This document shows positions 1 through 8,108 of a stretch of 58,740 nucleotides of DNA, piece after piece. The first letter of the stretch is position 1. Each line of letters starts with the position of its first letter. Under the pieces are notes generated by a model that saw nothing but the letters and a program-made list of their open reading frames with translations, had not been told where the DNA came from and searched no databases. A program made the position numbers and the translations under genes. This DNA is from Clostridia bacterium. GTDB lineage: Bacteria > Bacillota > Clostridia > Christensenellales > UBA1242. The stretch is from the NCBI GenBank assembly GCA_017623705.1, contig JAGAOQ010000015.1, positions 1 through 58,740 on the forward strand. The letters are read 5' to 3'.

Positions 1-57
1 AAAGGCAATACAACTGTAAAAGAAGAAACTAAATACGATATTTATATCAAAATATAA
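1..57 (+). CDS. 3' end of an unknown gene (partial)
   Basis: The first 19 codons of the window are open on the plus strand and end with TAA at 55-57. A strong hairpin follows within three bases, which is what one expects after a real gene end. The visible residues are Lys/Tyr/Ile-rich and end in DIYIKI. Too little is present to assign a function. The hairpin is the main support. Confidence 0.45.
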   Translation, partial: KGNTTVKEETKYDIYIKI

Positions 58-59
58 AA

Positions 60-94
60 AGCCCGAATATAAGAAAATGCCTTATATTTGGGCT
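60..94 (+). terminator. Hairpin terminator
   Basis: A 14-bp stem (60-73 paired with 81-94, one G-U pair) with a 7-base loop sits just after the stop codon at 57. The downstream T-tract is interrupted (TTATTTATT), so it may be a weak intrinsic terminator. The stem also covers the only possible start codon (TTG at 88) of the following carboxypeptidase remnant. Confidence 0.6.
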
Positions 95-504
95 TATTTA
101 TTGCTATTTATTTCGCTAGTCTCTGGATACTTAATCGCCCCGCCAACTACATTGGACCCGAACCCAACAGCGAGCCAGAAAATCGTGCCATACTGCGTCT
201 TATCAAACGATTTCAACCGACTGTCAGTATTGCATTACACACCAAAGGCAATTTAATCTATTACAGTCGCCCCACAGATAGTCAAACCGCAAAAGAATTA
301 TCCACCCTAACCAAATTTCCCGCAGTCTTATCCACTGGTTCATTTGGCGGTTTGACCGATTACCTTGCACTCCGTTATCAAGTCCCGTCATTTACAATCG
401 AACTTGGCGATGACAACTTATCGCACCCCATTACCAAAGAATATCTACCCAGCATTATGCCGACATTAAACAAAATCTTTGATTATTTCTTAACCGGCGA
501 ATAA
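88..504 (+). pseudogene. 5'-truncated M14-family zinc carboxypeptidase remnant
   Basis: The 138-residue reading frame matches only the C-terminal half of M14 peptidases (the gamma-D-glutamyl-diamino-acid or carboxypeptidase type that trims peptidoglycan stem peptides). Visible are the substrate-pocket segment NRPANYIGPEP, the third zinc-ligand His in SIALHTKGN, the GSFGGLTDY segment and the catalytic Glu in FTIELG. The first zinc-ligand motif (HxxE) and the upstream half of the fold are absent. The only in-frame start is a TTG buried inside the preceding terminator stem, and a stop codon lies at 70. No ribosome binding site is visible. It overlaps the convergent gene's end by 22 bases. I read it as the remnant of a deletion that fused an unrelated gene end to the 3' half of a peptidase. 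A frameshifted 5' part elsewhere cannot be excluded. Confidence 0.7.
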
Positions 505-1526
505 AACATTTCGCCTTCATGACTTTGAAAATAAACACCAATAATATTTGGACGTTTACTGTTAATAATTGTATATGCCGCCCTTTTACGAGCCCCACCA
601 ATAATATTCCCCGCAACTTTCATATTGGTTTCAATAAAGACGTTATATGCTCTAATTTGACCTTTGTTATCCACCACCGTGATACCGTCAAAATTTAACA
701 TCGTAACAAAAACATTCGACATTGTTGTCAATTTTTGTTCATTATACTGGTTGGTTTGGGCAAACAATTTAGAAAAATTGATTGGCTCAGTCAACCAGAT
801 ACCATCTTCAAAAAAAGCATCGGGTTCATACTCGGAATCAACTACAACACAAATCGTACCTTCCACCAAACGAGAAACATTGCGGAAAATATTACGGTAC
901 ATATTTTTTATTTCTTGCAATTTTTTTGCACTGGTACGCAGTTTAGAAAAACTAGCATCTACAAACTCTTTAATTTCATCTTCCCAGTTATTAACGACCC
1001 TAATATCCAACGCAAAGTTTACATTTACAACACGCCCCTTAAAACTACGCATTGTAATCGTCCAAGTATTTTCTGCATAAACATAAATACCAAACAACTT
1101 ATTGCTCTTTTCTTGCAAGACTTCGGACTTAAACAAAATTGTTTCCAAGCTTTCGTCTTTAATACTGTTAATAATACGGAAAATTCCATATTCGATATTA
1201 TCTTCTGAAATAGAAATATAAACGCACCAGTACAAATTACAGAAAGGGATTAAACTTTTCAAACGAGAAACAAACATGTTTTCGTTATCATCATTAAATA
1301 AAACAATTTTAGTCGCATTAGGAATACTTTTAACCACGGCATCAATATTATTCGTAAAGAAAATTGCTGGCTTGTATTTATGCCCTTCTTCTTCATAATT
1401 AGCAATTTGCGGGAAAAAGTTCAAAAAACGATTTTGTAATTTCAAAGGAAAAGTGCCCGAAAACTCTGTCGTTAAAAAATCAACGATTTTTGTCTTAGCG
1501 TCAATGTAAAATATATTCTCGTTCAC
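483..1526 (-). CDS. Protein with C-terminal DisA/DAC-like (diadenylate cyclase-related) domain
   Basis: Last gene of the recD2-pheS-pheT transcription unit: it starts with GTG overlapping the pheT TAG stop by one base. The product has 347 residues. The N-terminal 270 are not recognised; the C-terminal part (about 275-345) resembles the DisA_N/DAC fold, with DG at 280-281 where cyclases have DGA and GARKRAA at 311-317 where they have a G-T-R-H-R-A-A segment. Because DGA reads DGI and RHR reads RKR, c-di-AMP synthesis is doubtful. It resembles more the DAC-derived nucleotide-sensor families described by comparative genomics. No membrane segment or signal is visible, so it should be cytosolic. 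The domain call is by eye. An active diadenylate cyclase is the alternative. Confidence 0.6.
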   Translation of the reverse strand: MNENIFYIDAKTKIVDFLTTEFSGTFPLKLQNRFLNFFPQIANYEEEGHKYKPAIFFTNNIDAVVKSIPNATKIVLFNDDNENMFVSRLKSLIPFCNLYWCVYISISEDNIEYGIFRIINSIKDESLETILFKSEVLQEKSNKLFGIYVYAENTWTITMRSFKGRVVNVNFALDIRVVNNWEDEIKEFVDASFSKLRTSAKKLQEIKNMYRNIFRNVSRLVEGTICVVVDSEYEPDAFFEDGIWLTEPINFSKLFAQTNQYNEQKLTTMSNVFVTMLNFDGITVVDNKGQIRAYNVFIETNMKVAGNIIGGARKRAAYTIINSKRPNIIGVYFQSHEGEMFYSPVKK

Positions 1527-2110
1527 TATCCTAGATGTACACTATTTTGTGTTGCAAAGTCAAGAATTTGTTGATGAATTTTGTTAATTTCTGCTTTATC
1601 TAGCGTTTTTTCCGTACTCGACACGGTAAAAGTTAAAGTAAATTTATTTTCATAAACACCAGTCAAACAATACTTCGTAACTAACGGGTGCTTGAACTTC
1701 GCCCAAATCGCATCTAATTTTGCAAAATGTTCATTCCAAACAAAAGTAAAATCTAATTCAGTTTTTGGGAACTTTGACAAAATTGGAGCAACCGATTGTG
1801 GTACAGCTTGAAAATCGATTCCCGACAAGTTGACTTCAAAAGCCACTGCGTTAGTCATTACTTGGGGGTGAACAATACCAATCGCACCAACAACTTTTCC
1901 AGCACAAACAATTTGTGCATGATTTCTTGGGTGCCAAACTTCCCAATCAATGGTTTTCATTTGGTATGTAATCGGTGTTCCTAAACGTTCAAATAAATCA
2001 GTTACCATTTCACTAAACGCCTTATAATCCATACCAACCGCTACCCCAGCCAAATGTTCCGTTTCTGTACCGTCTTGATTGATTACACGACCGATTTCAA
2101 AAACTCGCAC
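1526..2110 (-). CDS. pheT: Phenylalanyl-tRNA synthetase beta subunit, C-terminal fragment
   Basis: This 194-residue frame is the C-terminal quarter of PheT. It begins with VRVFEIGRV, a signature of the catalytic-like B6/B7 module, and ends with the FDX-ACB (B8) anticodon-binding domain (KFPKTELDFTFVW onward). It lies in the same frame as the upstream 570-residue part. The two are separated only by one in-frame TAA at 2120-2122 and three sense codons. The GTG at 2110 could act as a re-initiation start, but no Shine-Dalgarno site is seen. As the break lies inside one folded module, two separate chains would have to assemble to give a working synthetase. It is read together with the upstream fragment as one interrupted pheT. 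Confidence 0.85.
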   Translation of the reverse strand: MRVFEIGRVINQDGTETEHLAGVAVGMDYKAFSEMVTDLFERLGTPITYQMKTIDWEVWHPRNHAQIVCAGKVVGAIGIVHPQVMTNAVAFEVNLSGIDFQAVPQSVAPILSKFPKTELDFTFVWNEHFAKLDAIWAKFKHPLVTKYCLTGVYENKFTLTFTVSSTEKTLDKAEINKIHQQILDFATQNSVHLG

Positions 2111-2119
2111 GTCGGGTTG

Positions 2120-3832
2120 TTATTTATTCAACGACGCCACCGTCAACATACTCGGCAACATTGAACTACGGATTTGGTTATCATCTTTATTAAATGGATT
2201 AGCGACTGTTGCATAAGAAGGTGCTGTAAGGTTAAGGTGTTTCAAAGTTTTTGTATCATACCAAATGTTGGTATGAACTTCACTAAATGCGTATTTCCAA
2301 GCCAATAAATCCTTCAAGGTATCCTTCGCCTTCGCTACTGCGGTAAATGGTACAGGTGCAATTTCAACCAACGGAGCAACAGGTTGAATATTTTGATAGC
2401 CATAATTACGGATAATTTCTTCGACAACATCTGCTGGTGTGGTTACATCTTTCCACGCACGCCAAGACGGTACAGTTACAACAATTTTTTCAGCGTCTAT
2501 TTTTGGTTGAAAACCCAAACCAGTCAACTTACGCTCAACCATATCATCTAAACCGCTAAAATCAACCCCCGTAAAACTGTTAAGCATCTTTTTCGTTACC
2601 ACAATCTCACGTGTCATTACAGGTAAATTATCCGCCACAACACGGGTAAAAGCCGACTTGACTTCAACTTGCGGTGCATACTTACGCACTAAACGTAAAA
2701 CTTCCGCCACTGCCAACCAATTTAATTCTGGGTCTAACGCTTTTTCATAACGCATACTTGCATCACTACGAATCCCAACAGCTACCGAAGTACGACGAAT
2801 ATTTGAAGCATCAAAAGTCGCAACTTCAAAAACAGTATCGGTTGTTTCGGTGGTAATTTCACTATTTTTACCACCCATTACACCAGCCAAAGCAATCGGT
2901 TGTCCATTGCTCTTGATAAAGAGCATATCTTTCGTTGCTGTAACAACATTATCTTTCAAAGTTGTAAATTCAGTTCCAGCTTTAACTGTGCCAACACTAA
3001 TTTTATCGACCTTTTGTGCATCAAACGCATGTAGCGGATTACCAAAAGCGAACATAACGTAATTAGTCAAATCAACCAAAAAGCCATGACTATTATGTCC
3101 CAACTTATACAAACGATTTTGCATCACGTCAGGCGAAACTACCCCGCCAAAGTTACCCATTTTAATCGCACCATACGATAAGCAATGATTATCTTCAATT
3201 TTAACATTCAAAGCAGGTAATTTATCATATTCATGAACCAATGCCGTATCAATCGGTTTCAACGGACGATCAAAAATGACCGCTAATTCACGAGCGATAC
3301 CATAATGTCCCCACAAGTCAGGACGATTGGTAAGACTTTTATTGTCAATATCAATAATTTCATCTTGCAAACCTGGTAAAACTTCGGTAATTGATAAACC
3401 AATCTTGGTATCAAGTGGTAATTCAATAATTCCTTCGTCTTCTGCCTTATAGCCAAGTTCCGCATAAGAACAACACATACCAAAACTTTCACAACCACGA
3501 ATCTTTGCTGGAACAATTTCCATACCATCGGGCATCACTGTTCCTACTGTCGCAACTGCTACTACAATTCCAGCACGTGCGTTAGGTGCACCACAAACAA
3601 TGTGTAACGGTTCTTTTTTACCAACATCGACCGTCAACAAATGCAAGTGATCACTTTGCGGGTGTGCATCGCAAGTCAAAATCTTACCAACAACAACACT
3701 TTCCAAACCACGCCCCAACGAAACCACTTCTTCAACTTCACAAGTAATTTGCGTTAATTTATCCGCAATTTGCTGTGCAGTAATATCTTTCAAATCAACA
3801 TATTCTCTTAACCAATCTACCGAAATTTTCAT
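2120..3832 (-). CDS. pheT: Phenylalanyl-tRNA synthetase beta subunit, N-terminal part, ends at an in-frame UAA
   Basis: PheT pairs with PheS as an alpha2-beta2 enzyme that charges tRNA-Phe, and it carries the editing site. The 570 residues hold the EMAP/OB tRNA-binding domain (about 40-150, with HPQSDHLHLL and CGAPN), the B3/B4 editing region, the B5 domain and the start of the B6/B7 module. The ATG overlaps the pheS stop (ATGA), the usual translational coupling. The frame stops at TAA 2120-2122 directly before a segment that continues the family alignment (LNK, stop, QPDVRVFEIG). Read through, the total would be about 768 residues, close to the normal size of around 800. The stop is therefore a nonsense mutation, a sequence error or a readthrough site. 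Confidence 0.9.
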   Translation of the reverse strand: MKISVDWLREYVDLKDITAQQIADKLTQITCEVEEVVSLGRGLESVVVGKILTCDAHPQSDHLHLLTVDVGKKEPLHIVCGAPNARAGIVVAVATVGTVMPDGMEIVPAKIRGCESFGMCCSYAELGYKAEDEGIIELPLDTKIGLSITEVLPGLQDEIIDIDNKSLTNRPDLWGHYGIARELAVIFDRPLKPIDTALVHEYDKLPALNVKIEDNHCLSYGAIKMGNFGGVVSPDVMQNRLYKLGHNSHGFLVDLTNYVMFAFGNPLHAFDAQKVDKISVGTVKAGTEFTTLKDNVVTATKDMLFIKSNGQPIALAGVMGGKNSEITTETTDTVFEVATFDASNIRRTSVAVGIRSDASMRYEKALDPELNWLAVAEVLRLVRKYAPQVEVKSAFTRVVADNLPVMTREIVVTKKMLNSFTGVDFSGLDDMVERKLTGLGFQPKIDAEKIVVTVPSWRAWKDVTTPADVVEEIIRNYGYQNIQPVAPLVEIAPVPFTAVAKAKDTLKDLLAWKYAFSEVHTNIWYDTKTLKHLNLTAPSYATVANPFNKDDNQIRSSMLPSMLTVASLNK

Positions 3833-4833
3833 CGTTTAATTCCCCTTAAAAATTCTAAATTACCAGAATTCAACAACCTCACGTCATTGATAGCGTACTG
3901 CATCATCGCTAAACGTGTTAAGCCAAACCCAAACGCAAAACCTTGATATTGTTCTGGATTAACATCTGCCATTTTCAAAACATTTTCGTGAATCATACCG
4001 CAACCACCCAATTCAATCCAACCCGAATGTTTGCAAACACTACACCCCTTACCGCCACAAAACGGACAGCTACCATCAAGCTCAAAACCAGGTTCAACAA
4101 AAGGGAAAAAGCCAGGACGCAAACGCACTTCAATTTCACGTCCAAAAATTTGAGATAAAATTGTCTTCATGACGTAAATCAAATTAGCAATCGAAATATT
4201 TTCGCCAACCATCATACCCTCACATTGAAAGAACGAAAATTCATGGCTAGCATCAGTTGCTTCATTACGATAACAACGACCAGGGAAAATTGCCGACACC
4301 ACAGGACCGTGTTTTTTCAAAATTTCATGTTGCAAAGCCGAAGTCTGTGTTTTTAACAACTTGCCATTAGTCAACCAAAACGTATCTTGCATATCCCGAG
4401 CTGGGTGATCCGCTGGAATATTCACAGCATCAAAATTTTCAAATTCAGTAACAACTTCATTTCCGTCAACAACTAAAAACCCCATTGAGCTACAAATTTC
4501 AGCGACTCGCCTGGTTAAATGAGTAATCGGGTGCAAACTACCCTGCGTTTTTTTAATCGCTGGGATTGTAATATCAATTAAAGGATCATTTTTTAATTTT
4601 TCATTAACTGCTTTTGCACGCAAACTAGCTTGTTTTTTGAAAAATTGACTTTCAATCGCCCGTTTTAGTTCATTATAACGTTTACCAGCTTCGGCACGTT
4701 CAGACGCAGGCAAATCTTTCAAACCAGCCATCATCATAGTTAATTTACCCGTTTTTGAAAGATAATTTTTATGAAACTCAGCCATTTCGGCTTCTGTTTG
4801 GATTTGCTCCAACTCTTTTTCAATGTCGTTCAT
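3829..4833 (-). CDS. pheS: Phenylalanyl-tRNA synthetase alpha subunit
   Basis: Catalytic subunit of phenylalanyl-tRNA synthetase; it forms Phe-AMP and charges tRNA-Phe in the cytosol. The 334 residues show the N-terminal coiled-coil arm (1-80), the class II core from HPITHLTRRV, motif 2 (RNEATDASHEFSFFQ, about 189-203) and motif 3 (FGFGLTRLAMM). Between motifs 2 and 3 there is a four-cysteine knuckle (C256, C259, C264, C267: CPFC then CSVC) that may bind zinc. It occurs in some bacterial PheS lineages but not in the E. coli enzyme. The gene starts 7 bases after the recD2 reading frame ends and overlaps pheT by 4 bases, so the three are very likely cotranscribed. Confidence 0.95.
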   Translation of the reverse strand: MNDIEKELEQIQTEAEMAEFHKNYLSKTGKLTMMMAGLKDLPASERAEAGKRYNELKRAIESQFFKKQASLRAKAVNEKLKNDPLIDITIPAIKKTQGSLHPITHLTRRVAEICSSMGFLVVDGNEVVTEFENFDAVNIPADHPARDMQDTFWLTNGKLLKTQTSALQHEILKKHGPVVSAIFPGRCYRNEATDASHEFSFFQCEGMMVGENISIANLIYVMKTILSQIFGREIEVRLRPGFFPFVEPGFELDGSCPFCGGKGCSVCKHSGWIELGGCGMIHENVLKMADVNPEQYQGFAFGFGLTRLAMMQYAINDVRLLNSGNLEFLRGIKR

Positions 4834-4840
4834 ACAAATT

Positions 4841-5272
4841 TCAGTATGCCATATCTTTGAAATATTGTAAATATTTATTCAAGCACGAATTACGTTTCTT
4901 CGTAAAAGTATTGCTAACCATTTTTTGGATATTTTCCTGCTTGCCTACCAACATTGCTAACCTTTTAGCTCGTGTAACAGCTGTATACAAAAGATTACGA
5001 GTCATAATCATATACGCCCCCGAAACAACAGGAATTACCACAGCATCAAATTCACACCCCTGACTTTTGTGCACAGTAATGGCATAAGACAATGTCAGTG
5101 CCGACAATTCGGATACCGGATAAATTGTAACACGTCCGTCTTCCAACTCTACCGTAACTTCACGGTTAAATTTATTGATTTCAATAATTTTACCAATATC
5201 ACCATTAAAAATACCCTTACCATCTTCATGGTTCTTAACCCATTCTTGCTTGTAATTATTAACAGTATGCAT
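4841..5272 (-). CDS. recD2: RecD2 helicase, C-terminal fragment (frameshifted)
   Basis: The 143 residues are the C-terminal part of a RecD2-like superfamily 1B helicase: MHTVNNY, then FNGDIGKI (the SH3-like insertion region), then the helicase motif ITVHKSQGCEFDAV and LLYTAVTRAKRL. It is in the -1 frame relative to the upstream part. In this frame NNFRVGDRVMHTVNNY continues the alignment left by the upstream frame near 5290-5305. A single missing base in the stretch of short homopolymer runs there (GGGG, AAA, TTTT) accounts for the split. Alone this piece cannot be a helicase. No start codon with a ribosome binding site is evident for independent translation. Confidence 0.85.
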   Translation of the reverse strand: MHTVNNYKQEWVKNHEDGKGIFNGDIGKIIEINKFNREVTVELEDGRVTIYPVSELSALTLSYAITVHKSQGCEFDAVVIPVVSGAYMIMTRNLLYTAVTRAKRLAMLVGKQENIQKMVSNTFTKKRNSCLNKYLQYFKDMAY

Positions 5273-7014
5273 GACACGGTCACCAACCCGAAAATTGTTT
5301 CCCCGTGCATAATTTCCGTTTTGTTTTCAGCAGGCGGATTGAGTACTTCTTGCAAAGCTTTATTCAGGTTTATAACACCAGCCGCCCCCAATTTCATCGG
5401 GGCTAACACTTGTACCTTACTACTATCCACCCCAAGATATTGTGGTAATCGTGATAAACATAACCCCAATATATTGTTTTTAATTACTTCGGGCGTTTCT
5501 GCATTACTATAAAAGAAATCCGTGCTTTGGTTATCCAAAATCGGCATTTCACCACGGTTAATGCGGTGTGCGTTAATCGCAATCGTAGCTTTATCCCCAG
5601 TGCGATAAATTTGAGTCAACCTAATCGTTGGTACTACCCCAGAATCAATAATATCCGCAAGAACATTACCCGCACCAACCGAAGGCAACTGATCGCTATC
5701 ACCAATAAAAACAACCTTTGTTCCCGATAAAATCTTTTTTAATAAAGACGCAGTCAATAAACAATCACACATCGAAACTTCATCAATAATTACCATATCT
5801 TGCGTTATAAAACTGTTATGCGGATCATGTGAAAATTTTTCCAAACAACGATGAATTGTCATTGCCGATTGCCCAGTCGTTTCTTCAATCCGCTTCGCCG
5901 CACGGCCTGTCGGAGCTAACATTTGTGTGCTAACTTCATTTGCCTGATTGATATACAAAATCGCCTTAATAATCGTCGTTTTCCCTGTCCCGGGTCCACC
6001 TGTAATCACCGTAACACCACCAGTTACGGCTTGCTTGATCGCTAACTTTTGACTCTCATGAAAAGTGATTCCCTGCATTTTCTCATAATGAGCAATTAAA
6101 CCATCAACATTATTCAACGGCTTTGGTTCTTGCAACAATAATAACAATTTTTGTGCAATAGCTTTTTCTGCATTAAAGAATCGTACCAACTGTAAACCCT
6201 GCACTCCGTCAACATCAACCGACACGACAATACGGTCAATACAAAGCTCGTTAATAATTGTATTGAAAGTCGGTGTTAATTGTTCCATTTTAATTCGCAA
6301 CAAATGACAAACTTTACTAATCAAGTCCGGTAAAGTAACATAAGTATGACCGTCAGTTTCTGCACTCACCTTCAAGACATGGACAACGCCAGCCCGCACA
6401 CGAAAAGTTCCATTATAACTGACACCCAACTTTTTTGCCATATTGTCAGCCGTTAAAAAACCGATCCCGTCGATCGTTTCGATTAAAACGTAAGGATTTT
6501 TCGCCACAGTCGCAATCGTATCTTTGCCATACTGTTGATAAATCTTCAAAGATAAATTCAAACTAATTTCAAAGCGATATAACCACATCATCACCGACTG
6601 CATTTCACGTACTGCCATGTAATTTGTTGCAATACTCTGTGCCCGTTGAGCTGAAATACCCCTAACCTGCGTTAAATCTTGTGGTCGAGTTTCAATCACC
6701 GCAATCGTGTCCATACCAAACTTTTTCACGATTTTACGAGCTGTGGCAGGCCCAACACCGGGCAACAAACCACCACCCAAGAAAGCCAAAATTTTATCCT
6801 CACTGTCAGGTGGCATCAAAACCATATCCGTGAATGCAAATTGCTTGCCGTGTTTAGCGTTATTAACGAATTCACCAGTAAATTTATATTCTGCCCCAAC
6901 CGCTACCATTGGAGCAACACCAACGGCAGTCAAATGATTATCCAAACGTAAAACACGATAGCCCGTTTCTTCGTTCGCAAAAACAATCGACGATACCGTT
7001 CCTTGAATTTCCAT
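5149..7014 (-). CDS. recD2: RecD2-like ATP-dependent DNA helicase (exodeoxyribonuclease V alpha-like), N-terminal part
   Basis: A 5'-3' DNA helicase of the RecD2 family, which acts in DNA repair without RecBC partners. The chosen start (7014, MEIQGTVSSIVF) matches the usual RecD2 N-terminus; an upstream ATG in the same frame would add 12 unrelated residues and would lie inside the promoter. Features are the N-terminal OB-like region, tandem helix-hairpin-helix motifs (LPGVGPATARKIVKKFG, residues 84-100), Walker A GGPGTGKT (339-346), Walker B MVIIDEVSM and the motif GDSDQLPSVGAG. Family similarity ends near 5303 (HGE), after which the frame runs on without similarity to 5149. A one-base deletion explains this; restored, the protein would have 724 residues, a normal length. 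First gene of the recD2-pheS-pheT-DAC-like unit. Confidence 0.9.
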   Translation of the reverse strand: MEIQGTVSSIVFANEETGYRVLRLDNHLTAVGVAPMVAVGAEYKFTGEFVNNAKHGKQFAFTDMVLMPPDSEDKILAFLGGGLLPGVGPATARKIVKKFGMDTIAVIETRPQDLTQVRGISAQRAQSIATNYMAVREMQSVMMWLYRFEISLNLSLKIYQQYGKDTIATVAKNPYVLIETIDGIGFLTADNMAKKLGVSYNGTFRVRAGVVHVLKVSAETDGHTYVTLPDLISKVCHLLRIKMEQLTPTFNTIINELCIDRIVVSVDVDGVQGLQLVRFFNAEKAIAQKLLLLLQEPKPLNNVDGLIAHYEKMQGITFHESQKLAIKQAVTGGVTVITGGPGTGKTTIIKAILYINQANEVSTQMLAPTGRAAKRIEETTGQSAMTIHRCLEKFSHDPHNSFITQDMVIIDEVSMCDCLLTASLLKKILSGTKVVFIGDSDQLPSVGAGNVLADIIDSGVVPTIRLTQIYRTGDKATIAINAHRINRGEMPILDNQSTDFFYSNAETPEVIKNNILGLCLSRLPQYLGVDSSKVQVLAPMKLGAAGVINLNKALQEVLNPPAENKTEIMHGETIFGLVTVSCILLIITSKNGLRTMKMVRVFLMVILVKLLKSINLTVKLR

Positions 7015-7021
7015 CTCAAAT

Positions 7022-7050
7022 ATTATATAAGCCGAAATTGACATTGGCAA
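7022..7050 (-). promoter_or_regulatory. Promoter of recD2 operon, leaderless arrangement
   Basis: On the minus strand TTGCCA (7050-7045), a 17-base spacer and a perfect TATAAT (7027-7022). The recD2 ATG starts 7 bases after the -10 box, about where transcription should begin, and there is no Shine-Dalgarno site. The -35 box lies directly beside the -35 box of the divergent gene at 7072, so the two polymerases would compete. Confidence 0.75.
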
Positions 7051-7066
7051 TAAAATGATTTACGCT
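7038..7066 (+). promoter_or_regulatory. Promoter of the first lipoprotein-like gene, leaderless arrangement
   Basis: A perfect -35 TTGACA (7038-7043), a 17-base spacer and a weak -10 TACGCT (7061-7066). The GTG start codon follows 5 bases later. It overlaps the divergent recD2 promoter. Confidence 0.55.
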
Positions 7067-7071
7067 TAAAT

Positions 7072-8037
7072 GTGGAAGATAAAACCAAATCAATTTTTAA
7101 TCAAACCGCAAAAGTCGTTAAAAAAGCCGTACAAGTCGGTGTTTTAGGCACCGCACTGGCAACGGGTACAGTTATACCCGCAGGTTGCAAAATGCCCAGC
7201 AATTACGACAACAACAGCGAAATTGTGGATATTAGCAAAGAACAAACACAAGATGTAGAACCATATCAACCTTACAACAAAGTTATTGGGAATAAAAATT
7301 ACTGTTTCCATAATTTTATTGGTCAAGAACCCGATATCGTTGATTATACCGCCAACAAAGATGTTGCCAATTATTTAGACATGGGACAAGAATATGTTCA
7401 ATGTTTATTTGATAAATTTCAAACATCAATCCAAGACCGCCCCGATGTAGCAAATTATTTTGGTCGTTTTGAATTACAAAAAACGAATCGACACGAACGT
7501 GGCGTTGGCAAGAAGATTGATAATTTAGCAAATGAAATCACTGCCCCATGCGGTTATTATTTAGCGGATATTATCAAAAATTTAGACCGTGAAGTCGACC
7601 GTGAAGCTTTTATTTTGTGTTACGCAACACTAGCAAACGAAGCATACCGAGAAGGAATGGGTAACAGCGAAAAATATGACGCACGTCGGGGTTCGATTGA
7701 ACACGCATGGCGACAAAATGACTTTACTCGATCGACCGAATATAACCATGATGTCGACGACCGCAAATGTCGTCAAATCACCAACTACATGGACATCTTT
7801 TTGAATCGAGCGTGGCACTACATGCAATACGAACTCGATGATTTAAGAATCCAAGATTTGCGTAATGTTTTAATCATTGCCCTAAACACCAGTTCTTTGG
7901 AAGCCATGCACGACTACACCGCCGAAAATTTGGAACATACCCGTTGCGACATGCAAATTGATATTTTGGATCAGCTTTATGCAGCATCGCAAGCGAAACA
8001 ACAACAGCAAGAAAATTATCGCAATTTAGAACGTTAA
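7072..8037 (+). CDS. Putative lipoprotein, paralogue of the next gene
   Basis: The family is not recognised. The 321 residues begin with a Lys-rich segment and a hydrophobic stretch (about 18-38) ending in IPAGC, where Cys39 could be lipidated; the Pro before AGC makes the lipobox non-ideal. The rest is helical-looking, charged and soluble. It aligns with the product of the next gene over most of its length: shared blocks are HNFIG, the DKF..S.QDRP segment, LANEAYREG against LSNEAYKYG, and the Cys-Gln-Ile/Val-Thr-Asn block. Three Cys outside the lipobox are conserved between the two. Start GTG is chosen because it gives the N-terminus shared with the paralogue and sits correctly behind the promoter. 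Role unknown, perhaps at the outer face of the membrane. Confidence 0.7.
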   Translation: MEDKTKSIFNQTAKVVKKAVQVGVLGTALATGTVIPAGCKMPSNYDNNSEIVDISKEQTQDVEPYQPYNKVIGNKNYCFHNFIGQEPDIVDYTANKDVANYLDMGQEYVQCLFDKFQTSIQDRPDVANYFGRFELQKTNRHERGVGKKIDNLANEITAPCGYYLADIIKNLDREVDREAFILCYATLANEAYREGMGNSEKYDARRGSIEHAWRQNDFTRSTEYNHDVDDRKCRQITNYMDIFLNRAWHYMQYELDDLRIQDLRNVLIIALNTSSLEAMHDYTAENLEHTRCDMQIDILDQLYAASQAKQQQQENYRNLER

Positions 8038-8073
8038 TCGGCGTAAAATTGATGATAAATTTGCGTTTAAGTA

Positions 8074-8103
8074 TTGACTTAGACCTATAAAATTTTTTAT
8101 AAT
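8074..8103 (+). promoter_or_regulatory. Promoter of the second lipoprotein-like gene, leaderless arrangement
   Basis: TTGACT (8074-8079), an 18-base spacer and perfect TATAAT (8098-8103). The ATG at 8109 is only 5 bases downstream. No Shine-Dalgarno site is present. Confidence 0.75.
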
Positions 8104-8108
8104 GTAGT

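Noticed and set aside
2108-2125. UAA recoded as a sense codon (alternative genetic code) to explain the split pheT
   Set aside because: UAA ends many intact genes in the window (both giant genes, walJ, the flippase and others), and UAG and UGA are also used as stops, so a general recoding does not fit.
5285-5310. Programmed -1 frameshifting in recD2
   Set aside because: In the zero frame the codons around the break do not form a canonical slippery heptamer, and RecD2 is not known to use frameshifting. A one-base deletion is simpler.
7015-7050. Longer recD2 start at 7050 (12 more residues)
   Set aside because: The extra residues cover the -10/-35 boxes and do not match the family N-terminus, which begins at MEIQGTV.
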